Assembly: GCA_023525975.1 (NCBI GenBank)
Contig: CM042025.1
Span: 449,001 to 513,000 of the forward strand
Direction of reading: 5' to 3'
Length of the DNA stretch: 64,000 nucleotides
DNA from: Smallanthus sonchifolius
Lineage: Eukaryota > Streptophyta > Magnoliopsida > Asterales > Asteraceae
The translations under genes and the position numbers were made by a program. The stretch's first letter is position 1. The number at the start of each line of letters is the position of its first letter. Positions 22,153-33,625 of this stretch are shown in pieces. The notes below the pieces were generated by a model. It was not told the origin of the DNA and searched no databases. It was given only the letters and a program-made list of their open reading frames with translations.

Positions 22153-24721
22153 TGTAACGTTCACTATTCTCCGAGTATTGTATTTTTCTTTTTCAATAAT
22201 GACATTTTGCGTTTCGATCTTGTTTATATATTCCGCATTTATATATATAAATACACAATTCATTTTTATAAAATGATTAAAAATAATCAAAAATTTTATA
22301 AAAATATATATATATATATATATAAACTATCTTGGAATTTGACTCAATGTTGACCACAAATCAAGAAAAATAGTTCAAAGTCAAACAACCCAAGAACACA
22401 TGAAATTGACCCGTTTGACTTTCAAAAGTCAAACAGGGCCGAATTCGTTCAATCCAAGCCCGGAAACGAGTCCAATCGAGTCCCATAAGTTCTATCTCAT
22501 GCATAAACAACGGATTGATCCTATCCAGACCCAATAAACATACAAATCCGGAATTTGAATGCGGTTGACTTTTTCGAGTCAAACTAGGATGAATCCGATC
22601 GAAATCAAGAAATTTAAACGCGTTTGAATCCCGGAATTTGCGCACTGACTAAAATCGAATTTATCCAGCCCTCAAACACGACTTGATTTATCCAAAATCG
22701 AACCATAATCGCGAATTTTACTCCCGTCGGCCGCTATTTACGATTCACAACCCAATTCGGATGATTCGAATGAAATTAATAAAGTTAAAACAACCATTCA
22801 CTCTCGTATATCGACACATAAACTCTCCCAACCTCTGATTTACGCGCAAATCACCTCTGGACGCCAAGAACAGTTGGAATTTTCGTGATAGCCGTCCACA
22901 CTCGTTACTCAATCAAAACACGTAAGTAATACATCATTCGATTCGTAATCCCATTCCGTTCGAAAGCCCTTTGCCAATTCGTAATGGCAGAGGGTATCAA
23001 ACCCAATTGGAAACTAGGGTTCATGCGGTTTGATTTGGGGATTTGATTGTATTTTTTTTTTGTATTTAGACTTTTTGTTTCCATGGTATACCAGCGAAAC
23101 CACCGGTCCAACTGGTTAAGTCACTGCGCCATCGGACCCGGTGGCGTGGGTTCGAAACCCACAAGGCACAGCCGGCCGAACCTTTTTGCGCAGGCCTGTA
23201 CGAACAGAATCCGTCTCCTTCTTCAGTGTTAATAGCTACCGGACCGGATCAATTACACGAGTAACCCCTCTGGTCCAGCGGCAAACCTGAAGAATCAAAC
23301 ACAGGAGCCACCCGGGTTCGAGCCGGGTGGCCTGCGTTTATTTTTTTTGAGCGACTTTTTCAACTCGAAAAATTTTATAAAAAATATTTTTATAAACCTT
23401 GAAACATTTAGAAAAGAATGTAACTGGAATCGCCAATTTTCGATATAAACTCAATTTATTTCAAATTTCTTTGTTTAAAAATTGTATATTAATTATTTTT
23501 AAAAACAAAGTTTAATTTTATTTATTTATTCAAAGTAAATAAATTTCCCAATAAAATAGTGACTTCATAAAATATATCCTTTTTTTTTATTTTATCCAAA
23601 CTTATAAAGTTTATAACTGTATTTTAGAAATAAACAAATACTTGTTTTTATGATAAATGAATAAATAAATTTATTAAAATACTAAAACATTTAAATGTAT
23701 ATTTTTACACATAAATATTATTTTACGCATTTTTATAAGTAAATAAATGATGTGAAAAAAAATTATTTATTTAATTTATATTTAAATATAATTTCCACAC
23801 TATTTTCTAACTATATAAATAATTAATAATTAATTAATTTATTTAGTTATTCCAAATCAACATTTATTTCAATCATTTTTTTTAAACTATTTATTTTAAA
23901 TCTTTTAATTTATACAACACCCGTTTTAAATACAAATCCACAAACACAACTCGTCGTACACACGTCCAATTCCATCCTACACTTAGACCAATTCTATTTT
24001 ATACGATAGTGATTGGAAATCCATATGCTTTGCACACTAGGTTACATAGCCCCTCTTTACATTTTTACGCTTTTTGGGGTGAAACATGAACCATATTACA
24101 CAATTGTTTTTACATTTTTTTTACAAACAACACAAACACAAATCCGCTTTACATTCATGTGTGCAATTTGAGCTTTATGTTTGAGTACTAGGTGTGTCAA
24201 CTGTTTATGTGCAATGGTTGTGCAATCATTAACTATACAAGCCGACGGTAAACAATGATAGTTCTATTGAGTCTGACAAACCCACCCAGATTGGAGTGAT
24301 TGTTACCGACAACACAATTTGCATGCTAGTTACAAATGTTTGATTGTACTTTAGTTACACAATAGTTGCTCCCCATAAATGCCTTATTTATCATGATTTG
24401 TAAAGGATTTGTTATTCAATTCATATACTATCTATGTACAAACCTGTGTATGCTCACCAACTTTTTAGTTGACCTTATTTTGTTCATGTTTCAGGTACTA
24501 ACGTGTGAGTGTGATCAAGAAATTGCTACATTTAAGTTTGGACCTAGTTAATTTTAAATAAGGATTTTTATGTGTTTCAATTTATGTACTCGTTTGAATT
24601 TTGGTTGTGTTTGTTTGAAATGAAAGTTGATGTTTAATATATTGCAATCTAGTCGACCTTGTGCTCATGAACAGTCTACATGTCCCGCCCCGACGTTTCC
24701 GCCATCGGTTGGGGTGTGACA
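22153..24721 (+). repeat. 5' LTR
   Basis: Has ~630 bp (about 22745-23375) that the 3' LTR lacks, including two tRNA-like modules. It lacks ~72 bp present in the 3' LTR (29605-29676). ORFs within it are shadows repeated in the other LTR. Confidence 0.9.
23091..23335 (+). repeat. Pair of tRNA-like (pol III box) modules in the 5' LTR
   Basis: Module 1 has TGGTTAAGTCACTG and a perfect T-arm, GTGGGTTCGAAACCCAC (23146-23162). Module 2 has TGGTCCAGCGG and a second T-arm, ACCCGGGTTCGAGCCGGGT (23309-23327). Neither folds, by eye, into a full cloverleaf with a clear anticodon, so I do not call tRNA genes. Most likely a tRNA-derived SINE or dimer captured by the LTR. Confidence 0.5.
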
Positions 24722-24724
24722 GAT

Positions 24725-24737
24725 TGGTATCAGAGCC
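24725..24737 (+). other. Primer-binding site (initiator Met-tRNA)
   Basis: TGGTATCAGAGCC, three bases after the LTR end at 24721. Confidence 0.9.
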
Positions 24738-25471
24738 TTGGTTATAGGGAATTAGGTTATTAGACACTCTTGACCTAGACTATAACCGTATGACACCCAT
24801 ACTATGCCATGCTATTTGATTATTTCTTAGGTGAATAATTTTACATGTTATGCTAAATAATTTCATCATATGATACATTACTTAATAGTCTATGTGTCAC
24901 ATTACCTGCCAACTTTTGCCCCCCATTCATTTCTACCTATTTGATTTATTTAAAGTGCTCCACACACACTCATACCTACTTAGTTCTTCATGCACCCTTA
25001 ATCTCACACACAAAATATCACCACGAACAAAGACTTAAACTATCGGACCTAATTGGGCCTAATGTCCATTAATAATAAACAAGAAGCCCATTCACCCTCC
25101 AAGAAGAATAAGCCCACTACAATAAATAAACCTCACTTTTGGGCCTCAAAGCCCGGTCCACAACAATCCTCATCATGACCATGAGCCCAACAATGGTATT
25201 ATTAATACATGATGGCTGGAAGAGTGTGTAGACCTATGAGGAATTCTGGCTAAGGAAAGATAGGGTACTTAAGTATGTCTTATTGACCCACCCCTCTTTT
25301 CTGGGAATTATCCTTAGGGATACATTACTTATAGGTCAAGTGTATTTCTAAAATACTATCGTGAAGGTTCGGTGTTATGACTAGTCAAACTCTAAAACCT
25401 ATAAGCACTCCTATGTCTAACCCGCAATATTTCATTATCACTTACAACCTTTTTATTGTTTCCTGCTAGAC

Positions 25472-26068
25472 ATGGACTCCTACCCTCCTCCCTCCCTGGT
25501 ATACCATCCCGGAACAGAATCTGATTGGGAAGAAGACACTGAGACACCAGTATATCGGTCACCAACACTCCCAACTGCTAGGCTAAGGTTTGATGTAAGG
25601 GCGAACTGGATTAGGAACACCGGCCCGAGACTTCGAACACCTGGATCACCCGCACCCAGAAACCAGTATCAGACACCTCATCCCCACAATCAGTTACCAC
25701 CTCCACTAAGAGATCCAAACCTAATGCCCGACCCGTACCTTCCTAACCCTTGGGTAAGGCATACCATGGCACCCCCTGGTGTTATGGCAATTCCAACCAA
25801 TGACCTCCATCATTATGTAAGAACTTCAGAATTTGAGCGGCAAATGATAGAGCAAGGGATAATGCACGACTTGCAAGGACAAAGAATGGATAGCCTAACA
25901 AACCAATTGGGATACCAAAAGGAGTTAATCTCCATCCTCGAAAAAGAAATACTGGAGTATCGCACGGAGACAGCTAGAGCTGAATCCAGGTCGGCTACCC
26001 GAATGACCATAGCGGTACTCATCTTGGCGATTATCTTCTTCCTAGTGGAAAACTACCAGAGACGTTAA
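25472..26068 (+). CDS. Element-encoded proline-rich, coiled-coil, tail-anchored protein (198 aa)
   Basis: The only sizeable ORF inside the gypsy-type element, ~735 bp after the primer site. It starts MDSYPPPSLVYHPG. Residues 1-110 are acidic then rich in proline, asparagine and histidine. About 118-172 is charged and heptad-like (FERQMIEQGIMHDLQGQRM ... SILEKEILEYRTETARAES), probably a coiled coil. About 177-192 (MTIAVLILAIIFFLV) is a single hydrophobic span followed only by ENYQRR, so the protein looks tail-anchored. There is no signal peptide, zinc knuckle, protease, RT or integrase motif. The frame is intact although the element lacks pol. I do not recognise the family. It could be a remodelled Gag, an Env-like or membrane-targeting factor, or a captured host fragment; the sequence alone does not decide. 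Confidence 0.65.
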   Translation: MDSYPPPSLVYHPGTESDWEEDTETPVYRSPTLPTARLRFDVRANWIRNTGPRLRTPGSPAPRNQYQTPHPHNQLPPPLRDPNLMPDPYLPNPWVRHTMAPPGVMAIPTNDLHHYVRTSEFERQMIEQGIMHDLQGQRMDSLTNQLGYQKELISILEKEILEYRTETARAESRSATRMTIAVLILAIIFFLVENYQRR

Positions 26069-28315
26069 TCGAAGATTTCTATTTATTATCTTTAAATTTT
26101 CGATTTAAGGACCATTTCCCTATGTTTTGAATAATGTTTAACATTTCAGCCTTTAATCGATTTCATATGTTTCAACTCTAAGGTTTTAATTGTTGATTTG
26201 ACCCATGGAATATGAATTTTTCTATCAGAAAATAAAAAATTAGTATCACCATCTTCATTCAAATACGATTTAGTACACTACCAATAATCTCCTTCATAAA
26301 CAAATCATACTATTATGTGACTCAAGCAAAACCTCGTTATCTTGTTTAAACAAAACGTTTACCAAACTTTTAGATAGTATCAAAATTATAAATTTTCCAC
26401 AAAACTTTTCATCCGATAAGGAAAGTTAGTACAATCAATTTTATAAAAATATTATTTCAAATTGATAAATAATTATGATTTTTCTGCATTAAAGTAAATA
26501 TTTCTAAACTTGGCTAAATAATATACGACTACTTGTTTAGCCAATGGTTCCACTTAAAAATATTCTCTTATTAATAATTAAAATTTTAAATTAAAAGATT
26601 TTCCTATAAGTTATCTATTTATTAGATTATTTAACTCAAAAGTTTTCATTACTTTATATATCTACGACCAAGAACGATTTACAATTTCCTATTTTCAAAC
26701 AAAGATCAATTATTGGTAAACACATTTCCCTTAGTGTTTTCAGAACCTCCTCGTTACCTTTCACTTGCCGCTTCAAGAAACGATCCATACCACACAGACA
26801 CTAACTACCACCTTTTCACGCTTCTCCGCAACACTTAACCACATACAAAACTCAGTACACGTCACACTCGGAATTCAATAATATACGTATGCACACTCAC
26901 AATACACACAACACGATCACACTATACATGAAACTCAGTTACTTGCAATATACCCAATACTACACTGATTACATGATACGTAAAATTTGATTACTTGCAA
27001 TACACGTTCTAGTGGATGGATTATGCAATACATGAAACGTAGTCGTTTGTGATATACACATACTAAAATAATCACACAATACATAAAAATCGTTGTTTGA
27101 TACATAATACTTGATTGTCCACGTTGAATATGTAACTCATTTGGTTACAAGATATACAATATTACATTTCTGACATTACACATGAAAGATTGTTGGTTTA
27201 CAAATATGTGGTACTAAGTTGTTAACACCATACGTGGAATTTGTGGCTTGCAATACACATGATGCTGCATTACTTACAATACAAGTTTAGTTGATTTTAC
27301 AAGATACATGATGCCAAGTTGTTTACGTTACACCTATTTGATTACTAGCTACGTGCCGTTAGATCATCTATGAGACTTGTGTGTTACAATATCCGCGAAA
27401 CTAAGTCTACTTACAATTGTTACAAATGATTGAGCACATTATACATGAAGCATAGTCATACACTTTGTTCACCAAACTTGAAAACCATAACTCATTGAAG
27501 CTACTCGGTGTTTGACGTATTCTTGTTCAAACGCGAGGAAGCTGAAACGCTTTAAAACAACTCGGTGTTTGACGTATTCTTGTCCAAACACGAGTAAACT
27601 ATGGAACTTTAGGTTATACTGCCTTATTTCTCTTTAGTTGCGACCTAAACTGTCTTATCTAGGGACATAGTTACTTATTAGTAACTCACATGTGAAAACA
27701 ATAGATATGGACTAGATGAATTGTACCCCTTTTACCCACACACAACGGAAGGATCTATAAGGACCATGTGATAATTCGAGTAATTACGGGTGCACACGGA
27801 ATTATAAGAATCAGCGCATGGAAAACATAGTGAATTTTGTCGTGTGTTGTGACCTAAAACTTATCATGATATGTAACAACGAAACTGATGTGATATGACA
27901 AGGGCATGGTGGATACGCCGATGGTACTTCCTATATATAAGTGTTCTGTCATATTATCAGAAGTAGCGTTGTTCGTGTCACGTGAAGTTTTGACCTAGAC
28001 CAATGACTGTGAAATATTGACAATTCTTGAACATGTTAGACTACATCTTAAACAAAACCTAATTATCAAGTTCCCATCAAATCCATTCCAAGTAATACAT
28101 CTCACCTTTAGGATTCAAAATACCATTCAACAGTTCATTGCAAAACTTAATTCATCGTCAACATTCATACCTGACCTCAAGTATCAAAATCCTAAATCTT
28201 GCCACCAGTTATACTCCTTGAACCAACCGTCATAACATGTTGAGAATCCAAACCCTCACCTCTTTTCGGTTCAGTAACCTCCACTAGTTAAATTTCGGGA
28301 CGAAATTTCCTTAAC
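26069..28315 (+). other. Element interior without genes; degenerate tandem repeats
   Basis: No ORF with a recognisable domain. Bases 26880-27350 are a run of imperfect ~50-60 bp repeats with recurring ACATGAAAC and TTACTTGCAATACAC. Bases 27502-27590 hold a ~64-bp duplication containing CTCGGTGTTTGACGTATTC. Confidence 0.6.
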
Positions 28316-28325
28316 AAGGGGAGAC
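28316..28325 (+). other. Polypurine tract
   Basis: AAGGGGAGA directly before the 3' LTR, preceded at 28293 by TCGGGACGAAATTTCC. Confidence 0.8.
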
Positions 28326-30330
28326 TATAACGTTCACTATTCTCCGAGTATTGTATTTTTCTTTTTCAATAATGACATTTTGCGTTTCGATCTTGTTTAT
28401 ATATTTCGCATTTATATATATAAATACACAATTCATTTTTATAAAATGATTAAAAATAATCAAAATTTTTATAAAAAAAAAAAAATATATATATATATAT
28501 ATATAAACTATCTTGGAATTTGACTCAATGTTGACCACAAATCAAGAAAAATAGTTCAATTTGTACTTCTCAAAGTCAAACAACCCAAGAACACATGAAA
28601 TTGACCCGTTTGACTTTCAAAAGTCAAACAGGGCCGAATTCGTTCAATCCAAGCCCGGAAACGAGTCCAATCGAGTCCCGTAAGTTCTATCTCATGCATA
28701 AACAACGGATTGATCCTATCCGGACCCAATAAACATACAAATCCGGAATTTGAATGCGGTTGACTTTTTCGAGTCAAACTAGGATGAATCCGATCGAAAT
28801 CAAGAAATTTAAACGCGTTTGAATCCCGGAATTTGCGCACTGACTAAAATCGAATGTATCCAGCCCTCAAACACGACTTGATTTATCCAAAATCGAACCA
28901 TAATCGCGAATTTTACTCCCGTCGGCCGCTATTTATAAAAAAATATTTTTATAAACCTTGAAACATTTAGAAAAGAATGTAACTGGAATCGCCAATTTTC
29001 GATATAAACTCAATTTATTTCAAATTTCTTTGTTTAAAAATTGTATATTAATTATTTTTAAAAACAAAGTTTAATTTTATTTATTTATTCAAAGTAAATA
29101 AATTTCCCAATAAAATAGTGACTTCATAAAATATATCCTTTTTTTTATTTTATCCAAACTTATAAAGTTTATAACTGTATTTTAGAAATAAACAAATACT
29201 TGTTTTTATGATAAATGAATAAATAAATTTATTAAAATACTAAAACATTTAAATGTATATTTTTACACATAAATATTATTTTACGCATTTTTATAAGTAA
29301 ATAAATGATGTGAAAAAAAATTATTTATTTAATTTATATTTAAATATAATTTCCACACTATTTTCTAACTAAATAAATAATTAATAATTAATTAATTTAC
29401 TTAGTTATTCCAAATCAACATTTATTTCAATCATTTTTTTTTAAACTATTTATTTTAAATCTTTTAATTTATACAACACCCGTTTTAAATACAAATCCAC
29501 AAACACAAATCGTCGTACACACGTCCAATTCCATCCTACACTTAGACCAATTCTATTTTATACGATAGTGATTGGAAATCCATATGCTTTGCACACTAGG
29601 TTAACGTGGTGAATTGCAAGGATCAATCTTATTATTCATTTTCGCGCGCTAGCTATACATTTAATCAAGTGAGTATTACATAGCCCTTCTTTACATTTTT
29701 ACGCTTTTTGGGGTGAAACATGAACCATATTACACAATTGTTTTTACATTTTTTTTTACAAACAACACAAACACAAATCCGCTTTACATTCATGTGTGCA
29801 ATTTGAGCTTTATGTTTGAGTAGTAGGTGTGTCAACTGTTTATGTGCAATGGTTGTGCAATCATTAACTATACAAGCCGACGGTAAACAATGATAGTTCT
29901 ATTGAGTCTGACAAACCCACCCAGATTGGAGTGATTGTTACCGACAACACAATTTGCATGCTAGTTACAAAGGTTTGATTGTACTAAATGCCTTATTTAT
30001 CATGATTTGTAAAGGATTTGTTATTCAATTCATATACTATCTATGTACAAACCTGTGTATGCTCACCAACTTTTTAGTTGACCTTATTTTGTTCATGTTT
30101 CAGGTACTAACGTGTGAGTGTGATCAAGAAATTGCTACATTTAAGTTTGGACCTAGTTAATTTTAAATAAGGATTTTTATGTGTTTCAATTTATGTACTC
30201 GTTTGAATTTTGGTTGTGTTTGTTTGAAATGAAAGTTGATGTTTAATATATTGCAATCTAGTCGACCTTGTGCTCATGAACAGTCTACATGTCCCGCCCC
30301 GACGTTTCCGCCGTCGGTTGGGGTGTGACA
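28326..30330 (+). repeat. 3' LTR
   Basis: Same ends as the 5' LTR except the first bases (TA for TG). Lacks the ~630-bp segment with the tRNA-like modules: CGGCCGCTATTTA is joined directly to TAAAAAAATATTT. Carries an extra ~72 bp at 29605-29676. Confidence 0.9.
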
Positions 30331-30686
30331 TGTAGCGTCTTGTAAATGATCTCATATATTAGTACCTGAAACATGATGAAAACGAGGTCAACTAAAAATA
30401 GTTGGTGAGCATACATAGGTTTTAACACTACATGTAATATCAAGAGTTTGTGTACAATTCATATGAACCATGGTTTAATAAGACAATTAAGAAGAACTAC
30501 TATAGTTAAATCGGGGCGTACAATCAAACCTTGTGACTGCACACAATGTTATCCCAAATGTAATACCGGCAACAATCACCCTACCTGGGTGGGTTTGTTA
30601 GACACAATAGATCTATCATTGTTACCGTCGGCTTGTACAGAGTTAATGATTGCACTTGCACTATGCACAGATGTATGTAATTGTAG
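30331..30686 (-). repeat. Block X copy 1, remainder after the insertion
   Basis: Continues 22152 across the target duplication TGTAG. Reverse-complement LTR sequence similar to 32494-32811. Copy 2 lacks ~38 bp between two TTGT motifs near 30597. Confidence 0.85.
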
Positions 30687-32811
30687 TGGGTTAACGGGTT
30701 TCAGGTCAATGGAGCTATGTTTTAATGGATGGGTCAGCATGTTTATTTAATTTAGTACCGTTGGCCATTTCGTGCAATGGTAGCTCCAAGACTTCTCATA
30801 GTGGAGGTCTTGGGTTCGAATCCTGGCATCAGCAGAAAAAGGTCTGTGGCCAAGTCAGGAGGTTTACCCAGTTGGGGGTTCCTCCTGTGGTGGGCTGCCC
30901 TGGATGTTCTAAGTGTTGCCCCGGATAAACCCAATTATCTTAAAATGACTAGGTGTTGGCGTTAATTTTTTTTTTAATTTAGTCGCATGTTATTTATGTT
31001 TTATTAGAGGCTAAGTAGTGGAGTCATGGGTAGGTTATTTCCCCTATTCTTTAGGTGCAAGGTTGTTTAGTTTAGAGCGAATTACAAATTACGTCCTTTA
31101 AATATTACCCAAATTTCAGAATACGTCATTTAACTAAGGAAACTAGTTTTATACCCGTCCTAGTCCGGGTTTTCCAAATTAATAAAATCTAAATTTAAAT
31201 ATATATTTTAAGATATGTTTTACATGAATCAATAAGAATTACAATGTAATAGTTACAAAACCCGACGCTCTAAAGTTGTATTGAAAATTGGTTAAGTAAC
31301 TTGTATTGAAAATTGGTTTAGTTTCTGTGTGACACTGCCCTCGTGAATTCCACTGCCCCCCCTGCAAACAATGTGAATTAAAAAGATAGTGGTAGCATTC
31401 AGCCTGAAAGATTTACAACATGTACCCTCATATAAATACACTAATAAATAAAACAAAATACAAAAATTAGTAAGAAATATATACCTAAGTTTTGGCACTA
31501 ATCCAAGAGTCAAAAGCTTCCCATTCACAAAGGTTACATGAGAAATAAACCCAATGTTTTGCAATGTCCATTAGCCTTATAAAGCTCACCACCATGAACC
31601 AAGGTCCGAAACGTGCGGTTTAGTGAGGCGATCAACCCGTAATCAGATCTTGAGCTGTGCAAGAGGCAGTTAATCGAGATGTCTCGACCTAATCAATTTC
31701 AAATTTCCAATGCCAAGAGATTTGTTTCGACTTTTGACCCGTTTACTTATGAGTGATCTACTCAGGTTAGGTTTTATCTCAAATGGTGATCTACTCAGGT
31801 TAGGTTTTACCTCAAACGGGTCAAACAGGTAATATTAAAAACGTTAACTAAAAAGAAACGGGTCAGCTGAGGTCAAACAGGTTGAATATCGTACTAATAT
31901 TTTATATAATATTTTTACACAAATTATTTATATGTTTTTAAAAGGAATTTGAACAAAAGGCGTCTTTGGCCAACCCAACTTGACCCATATCAATTACCAG
32001 TTTCAACCTGTTATCTGACACGTCCAACCGGTCTATTTTGCTACCTCTACGTTTGAGTCAACTGAAAGGCCTCTTTGCAATGGAAAAATAAATTATTTTG
32101 GCAAATAAGATAAAAAAAAATAAGGTGTAACAAACAGACCTTACGAAAGTCACCATCTTCCAACTTCTACAACATGTTTAGGCCAGATGAGAAGATCTGC
32201 ATCCTAGAGGACTGTTTAGGCTAGATGTGAACACCGCCCCTTTCACCCCGAGGGGCGGTGTTCACAGACGTGAAAAGCTGAAGTGGATCACGCCTGTCAC
32301 ACCCCAACTGACAGCGGAATACGTCGAGGCGGACATGGAGACCGTTCATAAGCACATGATCAACTAAATTTCATATTGTTTATTAAATCAAGATTTCATT
32401 ACATAAGTTCAATCAAACCAAGTCAAACATACAAGAAATAAAGTATTCCCACAAAGTTCGATTGTTTAATTAACTAAGTCCTCAATCCTATATGTAGCGT
32501 CTTGTAAATGATCTCATATATTAGTACCTGAAACATGATGAAAACGAGGTCAACTAAAAATAGTTGGTGAGCATACATAGGTTTTAACACCACAAGTAAT
32601 ATCAAGAGTTTGTGTACAATTCATATAAACCATGGTTTAATAAGGCAATTAAGAAGAACTATTATAGTTAAACCGGGGCGTACAATCAAACCCTGTGACT
32701 GCACACAATGTTATCCCAAATGTAATACCGGCAACAATCACCCTACCTGGGTGGGTTTGTACAGAGTTAATAATTGCACTTGCACTATGCACAGATGTAT
32801 GTAATTGTAGT
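30687..32811. repeat. Tandem block X, copy 2 (uninterrupted)
   Basis: Matches 19797-22152 plus 30331-30686, without the MITE and without the 8.2-kb element, so it keeps both pre-insertion sequences. Contains the SINE, the exon-like minus-strand scrap (31490-31564) and the GC-rich hairpin. Confidence 0.88.
30757..30980 (+). mobile_element. tRNA-derived SINE (copy 2, in block X duplicate)
   Basis: Near-identical to 19867-20090, with the same B box and poly-T tail. It arose by block duplication and not by new insertion. Confidence 0.75.
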
Positions 32812-33340
32812 TTACACTCTTAGTGTTCAAGCATAAGGCACAAATTACAAGCATGTTCAAAATGTTTGAATTGTATAAATTGCAAATAGTTTCAAATGAA
32901 ATCATATTCATCCTAAAGGTACAAAAATGTTAAAGGGCTATGTAAACTCACCTGGTATGAGTAGTGTACGTACTAGATACGCGAAAATGTTCGAACTACA
33001 CTTGTCCTAAAATATGCAAGGACGTAAGTTCTATGAAATGTTGTGCTTGATTATGCGATCAATCCACCCAACTCGACTCTTTGAAAAAATGTGTTTATCT
33101 TTTTGGGTTTGACCATGTTTGACTTGACGACACGTTGGTGACTTGTTAGAATAGATAAAAATATATTTATTTCTCAAAAATAAATATTAATAATAGATCG
33201 TATGATGGAAATCATGTATGTTATAAAATATACTTTTGAAATATTAAGATATATATTTTTTGATGATTGAAATATTATACAAATATCCAAATGTTATTTA
33301 GTCAAGTTTAAAGATATATGCATGCAAACAAATATTAAGC
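32295..33340 (-). mobile_element. Diverged gypsy-type LTR, minus strand
   Basis: Starts TGTCACACCCCAACTG, the reverse of the LTR end of the 22153 element. Similarity to that LTR continues in reverse (for example GGTTGGTGAGCATACATAGG near 32564 and the GCTATGTAAACTCACC region near 32938). Runs up to the RRM gene fragment at about 33340. It appears in part in copy 1 of block X. Confidence 0.65.
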
Positions 33341-33346
33341 TCCAAC

Positions 33347-33625
33347 CTCAAAGGTCTACCCTCCAAAACAAACCCATGTACTGCCTGTATACTTCGAACC
33401 GCTTCATCCTCCTTAGAGTAAGTAATATATCTGGACAATAAAAATTATTACAAATATAAATGGCAGTCATACCAAATAAATTTGAGATGACAGATATATG
33501 ATCACTCAAGAACATTGAGCTTACACGCTACATGTATTGTTTGCAAAATGCTGAATGGTGCCAGCTGCTGTCCTGGATATAGAAACTTTTAGCACTTTCC
33601 CATACTGACCAAAATATTCTTTCCA
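33347..33625 (-). pseudogene. CNOT4-type RRM gene fragment, two exons
   Basis: Two minus-strand exons with correct borders and phase: 33525-33625 (WKEYFGQYGKVLKVSISR then TAAGTIQHFANNTCSV) and 33347-33430 (YITYSKEDEAVRSIQAVHG then FVLEGRPLR). Joined, they read through without a stop. They match the RNA-recognition motif of the plant CCR4-NOT subunit 4-like RING/RRM proteins, which act in mRNA turnover and ubiquitin ligation. The RING domain and the rest of the RRM are missing, and sequence beyond 33340 is retroelement LTR. A captured or left-over gene piece. Family call confident from motif order; function in this context unlikely. Confidence 0.8.

Larger units (their letters stand above)
22153..30330 (+). 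mobile_element. Complete gypsy-type (Tekay-like) non-autonomous LTR retrotransposon
   Basis: 5' LTR 22153-24721 and 3' LTR 28326-30330 start TGTAACG or TATAACG and end GGGGTGTGACA. Flanks are the 5-bp duplication TGTAG (22148-22152 and 30331-30335). The primer site TGGTATCAGAGCC is at 24725 and the polypurine tract AAGGGGAGA at 28316. A preceding TCGGGACGAAATTTCC resembles that of Tekay/Del chromoviruses. The 3.6-kb interior has no capsid, protease, reverse transcriptase or integrase; its only sizeable ORF is 25472-26068. It must rely on another element for enzymes. LTR lengths differ (2569 and 2005 bp) through indels, but aligned parts differ at few positions, so insertion is fairly recent. 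The empty site survives at 32494-32500. Confidence 0.92.

Noticed and set aside
22361..22645. 94-aa minus-strand ORF repeated at 28556-28840
   Set aside because: LTR sequence in both copies; conservation is due to LTR identity, with no domain.
23106..23180. Possible tRNA gene
   Set aside because: The T-arm is perfect, but no acceptor stem or anticodon arm can be drawn with confidence, so it was listed as a tRNA-like module only.
24366..24551. 61-aa ORF repeated at 29954-30160
   Set aside because: Lies inside both LTRs of the same element; hydrophobic AT-rich frame with no start context. A repeat shadow, not a gene.
28311..28538. 75-aa ORF with poly-Phe/Ile stretch
   Set aside because: Comes from an A/TA simple repeat at the start of the 3' LTR.
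30448..30750. 100-aa cysteine-containing ORF (variant at 32610-32804)
   Set aside because: Reverse-strand LTR sequence crossing the block X junction; the two copies differ by an indel and there is no family match.
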